Shown here piece by piece: positions 27,941 to 35,711 of a DNA stretch of 64,000 bases. This DNA is from Streptomyces capitiformicae. GTDB lineage: Bacteria > Actinomycetota > Actinomycetes > Streptomycetales > Streptomycetaceae. Under the pieces are notes generated by a model. It saw only the letters and a program-made list of their open reading frames with translations, had not been told where the DNA came from and made no database searches. The DNA is taken from assembly GCF_002214185.1 (NCBI RefSeq), contig NZ_CP022161.1, forward strand, positions 10,671,486-10,735,485, written 5' to 3'. The translations under genes and the position numbers were made by a program. Position 1 is the stretch's first letter, and each line of letters begins with the position of its first letter.

Positions 27941-28012
27941 GCCCACCCCGGCCGTACGCGACGGCGTCGAAATTCGGCCGCCCCCGCGCCAGGGTCGCGT
28001 AAAGATGGGCGG

Positions 28013-28687
28013 ATGCGCATCACCGACGTACCCGAAGTCATCGACCGGCGCGAGGGCCCGTACGGCGAGGTCGTGCTGCGGCGGCACGGAGAGCTGTTGC
28101 AGATCATCGCCAACGGGTGCTTCCTCATGGACACTTCCGACGGACGCTCGGAGCGACTGCTCGTCGACGCCGCCCTGGACGCGCTCGGCGACCGTTTCCG
28201 GCCGAGTGTGCTGATCGGCGGTCTGGGCGTCGGCTTCTCGCTCGCACACGCCACCGCGGACCCGCGCTGGGGCGCCGTCACCGTCGTCGAACGGGAGCCC
28301 GCCGTCATCGAATGGCACCGCGCGGGACCGCTGTCCGCACTGTCTTCGGACGCCTTCGCCGACCCTCGTACGACCGTCGTGGAAGCGGACCTCGTCGAGT
28401 ACGTCAATGAGACATCCGCCACGTTCGACGCGCTGTGCCTGGACATCGACAACGGGCCCGACTGGACCGTCTCCGAGGCCAATGAAAACCTGTACTCACG
28501 GGCCGGTTTGGCAAGCTGCGCAAGGGTTTTGAGGCCCGGTGGGGTGCTGGCGGTGTGGTCCGCGCAACCCTCGCCGCAATTTGAGGAAACTTTGGGGAAT
28601 GCCGGGTTCCGACAGGTGCGTACCGAAGAGATCCCGGTTGCCCGAGGCGTTCCGGACGTCGTGCACCTCGCTGTAAGGCCTGGATAG
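28013..28687 (+). CDS. Spermidine-synthase-like methyltransferase-fold protein
   Basis: A 224-residue protein of the spermidine synthase family: a small N-terminal beta part (EVVLRRHGELLQIIANG), the nucleotide motif VLIGGLGVGFSLA, an acid at the end of strand two (VVEREP) and LDIDNGPDW. The motif differs from true synthases (GGGDG), and bacterial paralogues of this kind are often of unknown activity. TAAAGAT about 8 bases before the ATG resembles a -10 box, so the transcript may be nearly leaderless. Confidence 0.82.
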   Translation: MRITDVPEVIDRREGPYGEVVLRRHGELLQIIANGCFLMDTSDGRSERLLVDAALDALGDRFRPSVLIGGLGVGFSLAHATADPRWGAVTVVEREPAVIEWHRAGPLSALSSDAFADPRTTVVEADLVEYVNETSATFDALCLDIDNGPDWTVSEANENLYSRAGLASCARVLRPGGVLAVWSAQPSPQFEETLGNAGFRQVRTEEIPVARGVPDVVHLAVRPG

Positions 28688-28819
28688 CCGTGGCGCGGTG
28701 ACTGCCCGTACCCTGCTTCCCTGGCGCCGATCATTCAAGCGTCAATCGCAGTCATGCGCAGCCATGCGTAGTCAAGGGATCACCCCCACGGATTCCGGAA
28801 AGCAACACAGGGGCGGGCG

Positions 28820-29557
28820 ATGGAGCAGACACATACCTCCCACAGCAACACCACGGCGACGCCGGGCGCACAGCGTCGCGTGCTCGTGGTCGAGGACGAT
28901 CCGACGATCGTCGACGCCATCGCGGCCCGCCTGCGCGCCGAGGGTTTCGTCGTCCAGACCGCGTCCGACGGCCCGGCGGCGGTCGACACCGCGGAGGCCT
29001 GGCAGCCCGACCTGCTGATCCTCGACATCATGCTGCCCGGCTTCGACGGCCTGGAGGTGTGCAGGCGTGTCCAGGCCCAGCGGCCCGTGCCCGTGCTGAT
29101 GCTCACCGCCCGGGACGACGAGACGGACATGCTGGTCGGGCTCGGCGTCGGCGCCGACGACTACATGACCAAGCCGTTCTCCATGCGTGAGCTGGCCGCC
29201 CGCGTGCACGTCCTGCTGCGCCGGGTCGAGCGGGCCGCGCTGGCCGCCACGACGCCGCGCTCGGGCATCCTGCGCCTCGGCGAGCTGGAGATCGACCACG
29301 CGCAGCGCCGGGTCCGGGTGCGCAGCGAGGACGTCCACCTCACGCCCACCGAGTTCGACCTCCTCGTATGCCTCGCGAACACCCCGCGTGCCGTACTCTC
29401 GCGCGAACAACTGCTCGCCGAGGTGTGGGACTGGGCGGACGCGTCCGGGACGCGGACCGTGGACAGCCACATCAAGGCGCTGCGGCGGAAGATCGGCGCG
29501 GAGCGGATCCGCACGGTGCACGGTGTCGGGTACGCCCTGGAGACCCCGACTCCCTGA
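28820..29557 (+). CDS. OmpR-type response regulator
   Basis: A 245-residue regulator with a 20-residue unstructured start. The receiver has the acidic pair VVEDD, phosphorylated Asp in LLILDIMLPG and Lys in MTKPF; the winged helix ends with RTVDSHIKALRRKIG and VHGVGYAL. Its kinase follows after 167 bases that contain a small mobile element. As I recall, this pair plus the next gene (2-oxoglutarate decarboxylase) is a conserved block in Streptomyces genomes. Confidence 0.95.
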   Translation: MEQTHTSHSNTTATPGAQRRVLVVEDDPTIVDAIAARLRAEGFVVQTASDGPAAVDTAEAWQPDLLILDIMLPGFDGLEVCRRVQAQRPVPVLMLTARDDETDMLVGLGVGADDYMTKPFSMRELAARVHVLLRRVERAALAATTPRSGILRLGELEIDHAQRRVRVRSEDVHLTPTEFDLLVCLANTPRAVLSREQLLAEVWDWADASGTRTVDSHIKALRRKIGAERIRTVHGVGYALETPTP

Positions 29558-29577
29558 GCCGGTGCCCGCACCACGCG

Positions 29578-29663
29578 TAGGGTCTGCCGTTCGGATCATG
29601 CCGACTTCGGACTACGGTGTCGTGAATACCGCGGCCGAGGCATGATCCGAAGGACAGGCCCTA
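29578..29663. mobile_element. MITE-like element with TA target duplication
   Basis: Inverted repeats 29579-29602 and 29639-29662 agree at 21 of 24 positions, surround 36 bases, and are bounded by TA on each side. The tips (GGG-CTG) resemble those of Streptomyces IS5-type elements, such as the GGGCCTGTCC end at about 1267. There is no coding capacity. It sits between response regulator and kinase genes, where it may separate their transcription or form a hairpin in the message. Confidence 0.75.
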
Positions 29664-29724
29664 GGGCATGGATTGAGACATGCCCGGACAAGCAGACGTG
29701 CAGGCGTAGGGGGCTGGTGGCGGT

Positions 29725-30879
29725 ATGAGCGGAGTCGGTGACCCACGGTCACGGAACGCGGGTGACACGCAGTCACGGAAGGGCGCGGGGCCACTGGGCG
29801 GCCTGCGTCCCTTCTCGATCAAGACGAAGCTGGGCATGCTCGTCGTCGTCTCGGTCCTGATCACCACGGGACTGCTGATGATCGCGGTGCGCACCGAGAC
29901 GGAGGTGCGCTTCATCACGGTGTTCTCGATGATCGCCACACTGTTGATCATGCAGTTCGTGGCGCATTCGCTCACCGCGCCGCTGGACGAGATGAACGCG
30001 GTGGCCCGGTCCTTCTCCCGCGGCGACTACACGCGCCGGGTCCGGGAGAACCGCCGGGACGAGCTGGGCGACCTCGCCCACACGATCAACCTCATGGCCG
30101 ATGAGCTGGAGGCCCAGGACCGCCAGCGCAAGGAACTCGTGGCGAACGTCTCGCACGAGCTGCGCACCCCCATCGCGGGGCTCCGGGCGGTCCTGGAGAA
30201 CATCGTGGACGGTGTCACGCAGGCCGACCCCGAGACGATGCGTACGGCGCTGAAGCAGACGGAACGCCTGGGCCGGCTGGTGGAGACGCTCCTGGACCTC
30301 TCCCGGCTGGACAACGGCGTGGTTCCGCTGCGCCGCCGCCGCTTCGAGGTCTGGCCGTACCTGTCGGGCGTCCTCAAGGAGGCCCAGATGGTGTCCTCCG
30401 CGCGCGGCGGCGTCGCCTCGGACTCCGGCAAGCACACGCGTACGGACGTCCACCTGCACCTGGATGTGCACCCCCCGGAGCTCACCGCCAACGCGGACCC
30501 GGAGCGGATCCACCAGGTCGTCGCCAACCTGATAGACAACGCGGTCAAGCACAGCCCGGCGCACGGCCGCGTCACGGTGAAGGCCCGCCGCGGCGCCACC
30601 CCCGAGTCACTGGAGCTGGAGGTGCTGGACGAGGGCCCCGGCATCCCCGAGTCCGAATGGCACCGAGTCTTCGAACGCTTCAACCGCGGCGCCGTCAGCT
30701 CCCCCCACGGCCCCGGCAGCGACGGCGGCACCGGCCTCGGCCTCGCCATCGCCCGCTGGGCCGTGGACCTCCACGGCGGCCGCATCGGCGTCGCCGAGTC
30801 CCCGAAGGGCTGCCGCATCCAGGTGGCCCTGCCGGGGGCGTCGACCCCACTGCCGGGCCAGCGGGCCCTGCAGTCCTGA
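29725..30879 (+). CDS. Sensor histidine kinase partnering the OmpR-type regulator
   Basis: A 384-residue kinase: two membrane helices at about residues 33-52 and 66-85 with almost no external loop, HAMP (LTAPLDEMNAVARSFSRGDY), phosphoacceptor VSHELRTPIAGLRA, and ATPase motifs NLIDNAVKHSP, DEGPGIPE and GTGLGLAIA. With so small an external loop it probably senses the membrane or an internal cue. It is the partner of the upstream response regulator. Confidence 0.95.
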   Translation: MSGVGDPRSRNAGDTQSRKGAGPLGGLRPFSIKTKLGMLVVVSVLITTGLLMIAVRTETEVRFITVFSMIATLLIMQFVAHSLTAPLDEMNAVARSFSRGDYTRRVRENRRDELGDLAHTINLMADELEAQDRQRKELVANVSHELRTPIAGLRAVLENIVDGVTQADPETMRTALKQTERLGRLVETLLDLSRLDNGVVPLRRRRFEVWPYLSGVLKEAQMVSSARGGVASDSGKHTRTDVHLHLDVHPPELTANADPERIHQVVANLIDNAVKHSPAHGRVTVKARRGATPESLELEVLDEGPGIPESEWHRVFERFNRGAVSSPHGPGSDGGTGLGLAIARWAVDLHGGRIGVAESPKGCRIQVALPGASTPLPGQRALQS

Positions 30880-30885
30880 ATCTCT

Positions 30886-31110
30886 TGAGGAACGGGGCGC
30901 GGGGCCGTATCGACATGCGGCTCCGCCGCATGGGCGCGACCAGCCCACCCGCACCCGCCAGCCAACGGCACCCCGGGCTTTCAAGGGGCGCGGGGAACTG
31001 CGCGATCAACCCCCACCCACCCACCCGCACCCCCACCCACCCGAGCTCGAAGGCGCAGCGGGGTCGAAGGGGCGGCAGCAGCCCCTGGATGGGGGAGGGA
31101 CGGGTAGGGG
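30886..31110 (+). repeat. Streptomyces-type repeated extragenic sequence
   Basis: The segment contains a GGGGCGCGGGG block, a short hairpin (ATGCGGC-TCC-GCCGCAT), AAGGGGCGCGGGGAACTGCG, runs of CCCACC, and a G-rich tail. I recognise these as the widespread intergenic repeat family of Streptomyces. It has no coding sense. The rest up to 31543 is the leader region of the next gene and shows no gene. Confidence 0.6.
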
Positions 31111-31543
31111 CGGCGGGGGCGAAACACCCCTCGCTACCCACCTCCGGCATGGCTGAATCCCTCCAACATTGCCGGATATCGCTCATCCTCGCGGGGCTTA
31201 CATCTGTGCCAAGTTGACGTAAAGTTCGCCCCAGAGCCACAAGATCCACCCCAGGTCCACGCCAGGTCCACCCTGGCGGACACGTGTGATCAGGTGCGTT
31301 CGCGTAGAAGGGCCGCGTCTTCATCGCCGCAGGCCCTCCCCGACGCGTACCCGGCGTGTGCCTCCCACACCCATTCCGGCCCGGAACCCCGCTTGTTTCC
31401 CGCCATTTCCACCCCCGAAACACGCTTTCCGATGTGACTTACGCGACGATGAGCGGGCTCGGCCTGACCTTCCCGGCCACACAGGCGTAGCCTTTATTCC
31501 CGCTGTCCATCACCTTGTGAAGCGGAAGAGGGCGGTTGCCGCC

Positions 31544-31933
31544 GTGTCGCCACAGTCCCCCAGTAACTCGAGCATCTCGACCGACGCAGACCAAGCGGGT
31601 AAGAACCCCGCCGCGGCCTTCGGTCCGAACGAGTGGCTCGTCGACGAGATCTATCAGCAGTACCTCCAGGACCCGAATTCGGTAGACCGAGCCTGGTGGG
31701 ACTTCTTCGCCGACTACAAGCCGGGGGCCGCTGCCGCCCCGGCTCCGGCGGGTACTGCGGCCGTGGGGGCCGCAGCGACCACCACGCCCGCGGCAGCCGC
31801 CGCCCCGGCCGCGCCCGCGGCTCCGGCTCAGGCCGCCCCCGCGCCGGCGCAGGCTGTCGCTGGCCAGAACCATACACACGACATTGTCACTCGACAATGT
31901 CGCTCGATTGTGACGAGTGACACAGTCGATTGA
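31544..31933 (+). pseudogene. kgd: N-terminal fragment of multifunctional 2-oxoglutarate decarboxylase/dehydrogenase
   Basis: From GTG 31544 the frame encodes the typical start of this actinobacterial enzyme: FGPNEWLVDEIYQQYLQDP and RAWWDFFADYKPG, then the Ala/Pro linker. At about 31866 the linker stops and unrelated DNA with an operator palindrome begins; the frame closes at 31933. About 1,150 residues, including every catalytic domain, are lost. The enzyme is central in the citric acid cycle, so a second copy or an alternative route should exist elsewhere. Confidence 0.88.
31880..31901. promoter_or_regulatory. Operator palindrome, copy 1
   Basis: GACATTGTC-ACTC-GACAATGTC, a perfect inverted repeat identical in its full 22 bases to the site at 33249-33270. 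It lies directly at the kgd break. A further interrupted repeat (GTCACTCG / CGAGTGAC) overlaps it at 31886-31921. This is the type of site bound by a dimeric repressor. Confidence 0.75.
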
Positions 31934-32151
31934 CGGGACGATCGGAGGCCTTGAAACGTCCGGCCGGACCACGGCCCGGGGGAAACACCGCTCCCCCCAC
32001 CGGCCCGCCACAAGACACGAAGCCCCTCCCGCGACTCACCGTCACCGGAGGGGCCTCTCGCCGCCAGAGGGGCCTCTCAGACCTTTGTCAGACCACTTCG
32101 ATGTCAGACCTGTTCGATCGAACCTTGGCCATGGGGACGGGTCGGCAGGCT

Positions 32152-33212
32152 TCAGGGGGTGAGAACAAACCGGATCGGGTCGCCGATCTTCTTTTCCAGC
32201 CGGGTGACGGCGTCAGCGGCCTCGGCCAGCGGGATGTGAGCAGTGATGGAAGGGGCCAGATCGATCCGTCCGGCAGAGGTCAGGCCGATGAGCTGTTCCA
32301 CGTGCTCGAACCCAGAGCCGTAGTGGCCGCGGATCTGGTTGCCCCGGTAGCTGAACCCGGTGCTGTCGCTGACGACGATCGACTCCGGAGTGAGCCCTGC
32401 GAGAACAAGGGTTCCGCCGGCCCCCAGCGCGGCGACCGCCTGAGCGCGAGCGGCGGCTACGCCGGCGAAGTCGAACGCGACATCGATGCCCCGCCCCGCC
32501 GTGGCCTCCGCCAGCGCCTCGGCAAAGCCGTCCGCCATCGGGTCGAGCGCGAAATCGGCACCGAAAACGAGGGCCCGCTCCCGAGCCGTGGGCAGGGGAT
32601 CGACGGCGATGATCGGGGCCGCGCCGACCATACGGGCAAGCCGGATGCCATGCGCACCGAGACCGCCGCACCCCAGATGCCGACCGCCTGCGCCGGACGC
32701 ACCGCACCCGTTTCGACGATGGCGGCGTACGGAGTGGAGACGGCGTCGGGAATGATGGCGGCCTGGTCGAAGGGGAGGTCGTCCGGGATCGCGAGCAGGG
32801 TGTCCTGACGCGCCACGGCGTACTGGGCCCAGCCGCCGTCATAGTCCACGCCGCGCGTGAGCGGCTGCCGGCACGAGGAGCTGCGCAGACAGCCGCCGCA
32901 CCCGCCGCACGGCTGCCCGGCCTGCAGCACCACCCGAGCGCCAGGCGCCCACTCCTCGGCCACCCCCGGGCCTACCGCATGGATGACGCCGGCAACCTCA
33001 TGACCGAGAGTGACGGCGCGTGCTTTAGCGACGGAGTCGACAGGGAACTCCGGGCTGATGCTGCCGTCGATCAGGTGGACGTCGGACAGGCACACCCCCG
33101 CGGCCCGCACCTCGACCAGCACCTCCCCCGGGCCGGGGGTGGGCACCGGGACCTCTTCGACGGCGAACGCGTGGGTGTCCAGGTGGAGCCGCCCGGCAAG
33201 CATGGTCTTCAT
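32152..33212 (-). pseudogene. Zinc-dependent alcohol dehydrogenase, single-base frameshift
   Basis: From ATG 33212 the frame gives a medium-chain dehydrogenase: VRAAGVCLSDVHLIDG (catalytic zinc Cys), TLGHEVAGVIHAVGPG (His-Glu), and CGGCGGCLRSSSC for the structural zinc. At about 32687 IWGCGGLGAHGIRLA is broken by loss of one base; the rest of the Rossmann domain (IIAVDPLPTARERALVFGAD to the end) continues in the next frame. All ligands and both domains are otherwise intact, so the loss is recent or a sequencing error. An operator covers its promoter. Confidence 0.85.
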
Positions 33213-33245
33213 GGGGGGACCTCGATTCTTCCGATGCCTCAAGCG

Positions 33246-33273
33246 AATGACATTGTCACTCGACAATGTCATT
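33246..33273. promoter_or_regulatory. Operator palindrome, copy 2, at the alcohol dehydrogenase promoter
   Basis: Perfect 12-base arms (AATGACATTGTC and its complement) around ACTC, 34 bases upstream of the dehydrogenase ATG. The core 22 bases equal copy 1 at 31880-31901. The regulator, probably TetR- or MarR-like, is not encoded next to it. 33274-33594 has no recognisable gene, only short peptides broken by stops. Confidence 0.8.
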
Positions 33274-33594
33274 TAACCTAGTCGCTGAACAAGATCGAGT
33301 GACCCATGTCTCACCAGTCCAGTCGCCGAAGGACTTCAGCTGCCGCTTCAACAGGCGGGAGTACATAACCCGGCTCGCCTCGGAGATACGCCGACCGGAC
33401 GATCGGGCAGCCGGGTGGACCAGCTCGTTGCGCAGGGGCCACCCACTCAGGGCACAGGCCAATGGCGCTCACCCCTTGGAGCGGTCGCGGGCCAGTGCCT
33501 GGGCGACGGCCACTTGGAGGTATTCCTCCGCGGCCTGTCAGGCGTCCGCCGCGAGGCTGCGGAACCGTTCCGCGGGGTCCGGCACCGTCGGGAT

Positions 33595-34011
33595 GTGGCC
33601 GCGGGTGACAAGAAGACCAACTACGAGCGCATGAAGAACAAGGTGTCGGACGACCTGAAGCAGGAGCTGCTGTCCAAGCAGGAGCTGCTGTCCAAGCAGG
33701 AACTGCTGTCCAAGAAGGGTTACGACCCGGTGCTGGGTGCGCGTCCACTGCGTCGCACCATCCAGCGCGAGATCCGCGAGATCCGCGAGATCCGCGAGAT
33801 CCGCGAGATCCGCGAGATCGAGGACAGCCTGTCGGAGAAGATCCTCTTCGGCGAGCTGCGCCCGGGTCACATCGTGGTCGTGGACACCGAGGGCGAGGGC
33901 GAGAGCGCGACCTTCACCTTTCGCGGTGAGGAGAAGTCGGCCCTGCCGGACGTCCCGCCGATCGAGCAGGCGACCGGCGAGGAAAGGCCCACCTCTGGCA
34001 CGGAGTACTGA
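33595..34011 (+). pseudogene. clpC: clpC 3' remnant with internal deletion and tandem expansions
   Basis: The frame starts inside ClpC at AAGDKKTNYERMKNKV and ends with its C-terminus KKGYDPVLGARPLRRTIQ and SEKILFGELRPGHIVVVDTE. About 60 residues between KVSDDLKQ and ELLSKKGYD are deleted. Two small expansions follow: an 18-base unit (QELLSK) present three times at 33661-33714 and a 9-base unit (REI) present six times at 33766-33819, where normal ClpC has one each. The ATPase cores are absent, so it cannot be a working unfoldase. Confidence 0.85.
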
Positions 34012-34169
34012 GCGCCTACCGGCCTTGAGCAGCCCGCTGTTCCTCCACCGCCACGGACTTCAAGCAGGTCGGCGTACGAGCTGACGTTCACGTGTACGCC
34101 GACACTCAGGCCCACCCCGTGGACCACGGCGGTCCGGCGCGAGACCGACTCGCGATCCAGCGACAAGGA

Positions 34170-34988
34170 TCAACCCTCGTTGTCGCGCGGGGTGATGCGG
34201 AAAGCAAAGGGAAGAGTCCCGGGGTCCAGCGCAGTCGCGCCCCCGTCCACGGTCAGTGCAGCGCCGTTGACGAAGGACGCAGCCGGCGACAGCAGCCAGG
34301 CGATGGCCTCGGCGACCTCACGAGGCTCGCCGGGGCGGCGCGCCGGCAGCAGCCGGGTGGCCTCCTCATAGGCTCCATCGACCTCACCAGAGGCCAATCC
34401 AGCGTCCTCGGCGAACCGGGCCATGCGGTGGTCGGCCATCTCCGTGCGCACCCAACTGGGGCAAACGGTGTTGGCCCGCAAGCCCTGAGGCCCGTAGTCC
34501 ACAGCCAGCGACCGGCACAACTGCAGCAGTGCCGCCTTGGACGTGGCGTAGGCGGCATTGCGCACCCCGTTGCGCAGGGCAGCGACCGAAGCGACCGCGA
34601 CGACAGATCCCCGGGTTCGGAGCAAGTGCGGCAATGCCGCCCGCATCAGAAGGAAGGGGCCGGTGAGATTGGTACGAAGCACCGCCTCCCAGTCCTCATC
34701 GGACAGTTCCCCGACACCCCCGCTGCGGGCCACTCCCGCATTGAGGACCAACCCATCGAGTCGACCGAATCGCGCGACGGCGGTTTCGACGAGGCGGAGA
34801 ACAGCGTCCGGGTCGGCGGTATCAGCCGGGCACGCCAAGGCTCCGGTTTCCTCGGCGACGCGGTGCAAAGGCTCTGGTCGTCGCCCGGAGACGACAACGT
34901 CGTGCCCGGCCGCCCGAAGCAGCCGCGCGGTTGCCGCACCGATACCCGTTCCTCCCCCGGTCACGACCACAACGCGCTGATCCGGCAT
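34170..34988 (-). CDS. Short-chain dehydrogenase/reductase
   Basis: A 272-residue SDR: VVVVTGGGTGIGAATA, NAG, catalytic Ser in VASVAAL and YATSK. SGRR after the second strand favours NADP(H). The C-terminus ASFVNGAALTVDGG is typical of FabG-like enzymes. ATG 34988 is chosen; the earlier ATG at 35063 would add an unrelated N-terminus. It stands alone among remnants; function unknown. Confidence 0.88.
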   Translation of the reverse strand: MPDQRVVVVTGGGTGIGAATARLLRAAGHDVVVSGRRPEPLHRVAEETGALACPADTADPDAVLRLVETAVARFGRLDGLVLNAGVARSGGVGELSDEDWEAVLRTNLTGPFLLMRAALPHLLRTRGSVVAVASVAALRNGVRNAAYATSKAALLQLCRSLAVDYGPQGLRANTVCPSWVRTEMADHRMARFAEDAGLASGEVDGAYEEATRLLPARRPGEPREVAEAIAWLLSPAASFVNGAALTVDGGATALDPGTLPFAFRITPRDNEG

Positions 34989-35110
34989 GGGTGTTCGGCC
35001 TCCTGTGACGAGCGTATCGGGAGACGTGATCTTACGTGGCTGCGCACCAGCGACCAGGATCATCGTGGCTGACGCAACTGCAGCAAGCCGAAGTCGAACT
35101 CCGCACCGTG

Positions 35111-35162
35111 GGGCGGGGAAGGCCTGGCCCGCAGCGGGACAAGGGCCAGGCCTTCCCCGCCC
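35111..35162. terminator. Perfect 20-bp hairpin between the SDR and the toxin-antitoxin remnant
   Basis: Arms 35111-35130 and 35143-35162 are perfectly complementary around a 12-base loop. It is upstream of both flanking genes (which diverge), so it ends no gene present here. It is probably the terminator of a lost gene. Confidence 0.8.
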
Positions 35163-35230
35163 ATGAGCGAGTCAGGGCTCCCCCGTTCGACCTCGCCGGG
35201 CCAGTCCCTCGCTTCACACACCGAGAGAGC

Positions 35231-35249
35231 TTCCTACCTCCGGTAGGAA
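35231..35249. promoter_or_regulatory. Palindrome in front of the VapB-like gene
   Basis: TTCCTACC-TCC-GGTAGGAA is a perfect inverted repeat placed 10 bases before the GTG start of the antitoxin remnant. Antitoxin-toxin complexes usually repress their own operon through such sites, so this is a likely autoregulatory operator that outlived the proteins. Confidence 0.65.
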
Positions 35250-35258
35250 ATCAGGACC

Positions 35259-35629
35259 GTGAGCGGTGGCAAGAAGCACTCCATCAGCCTCCCCGAAGGC
35301 CTCACCGAGGCCGTACGCACCCATGTGGGCCCCGGCGGCTTCTCCGCCTATGTGGCTGGCCGAGGCGCTGGAGCAGCATGTGGCCATGGACGAGCTCCGC
35401 GAGATGGTCGCCGACTTCGAGACCCGACCCGCTACCCCGGGACGAGGTAGAAGCGGCCCGTGCCGCGCTGCGCCACGATCAGCGTGACTCGGAGTCGGCC
35501 GCGTCCCGCTTGAGCAGGGCCTCGCGGGTCGCGTCGCGAACACAGCCCAGAGGCCACAAGTACGCCAACGACGCCGTCCTGGCAGTCATCGCACACTCCG
35601 CCCCAGGACCAGTCACCGTCGCCAAGTGA
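35259..35629 (+). pseudogene. VapBC-type toxin-antitoxin remnant
   Basis: From GTG 35259 the antitoxin starts KKHSISLPEGLTEAVRTHVG and GFSAYVA. A frame change gives LAEALEQHVAMDELREMVAD, and another gives PLPRDEVEAARAALRHDQ. The sequence then jumps to the C-terminal end of a PIN-domain toxin (GHKYANDAVLAVIAHSAPGP), ending at 35629. The core of the toxin with its acidic residues is deleted. The pair is inactive. Confidence 0.7.
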
Positions 35630-35711
35630 CCGAAGACACAGACTGTGGCTCGAACGCGTTTTCTAACGCTACGGTTCGGCGCCGTACCCGGCGGTTTACT
35701 CCCCTGATGGG

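Noticed and set aside
26063..28318. 751-codon frame opposite the GH3 and synthase genes
   Set aside because: Runs through gene boundaries and repeats with no recognisable domain.
33274..33594. Possible regulator gene for the operator
   Set aside because: Frames are short, interrupted by stops and lack a helix-turn-helix.
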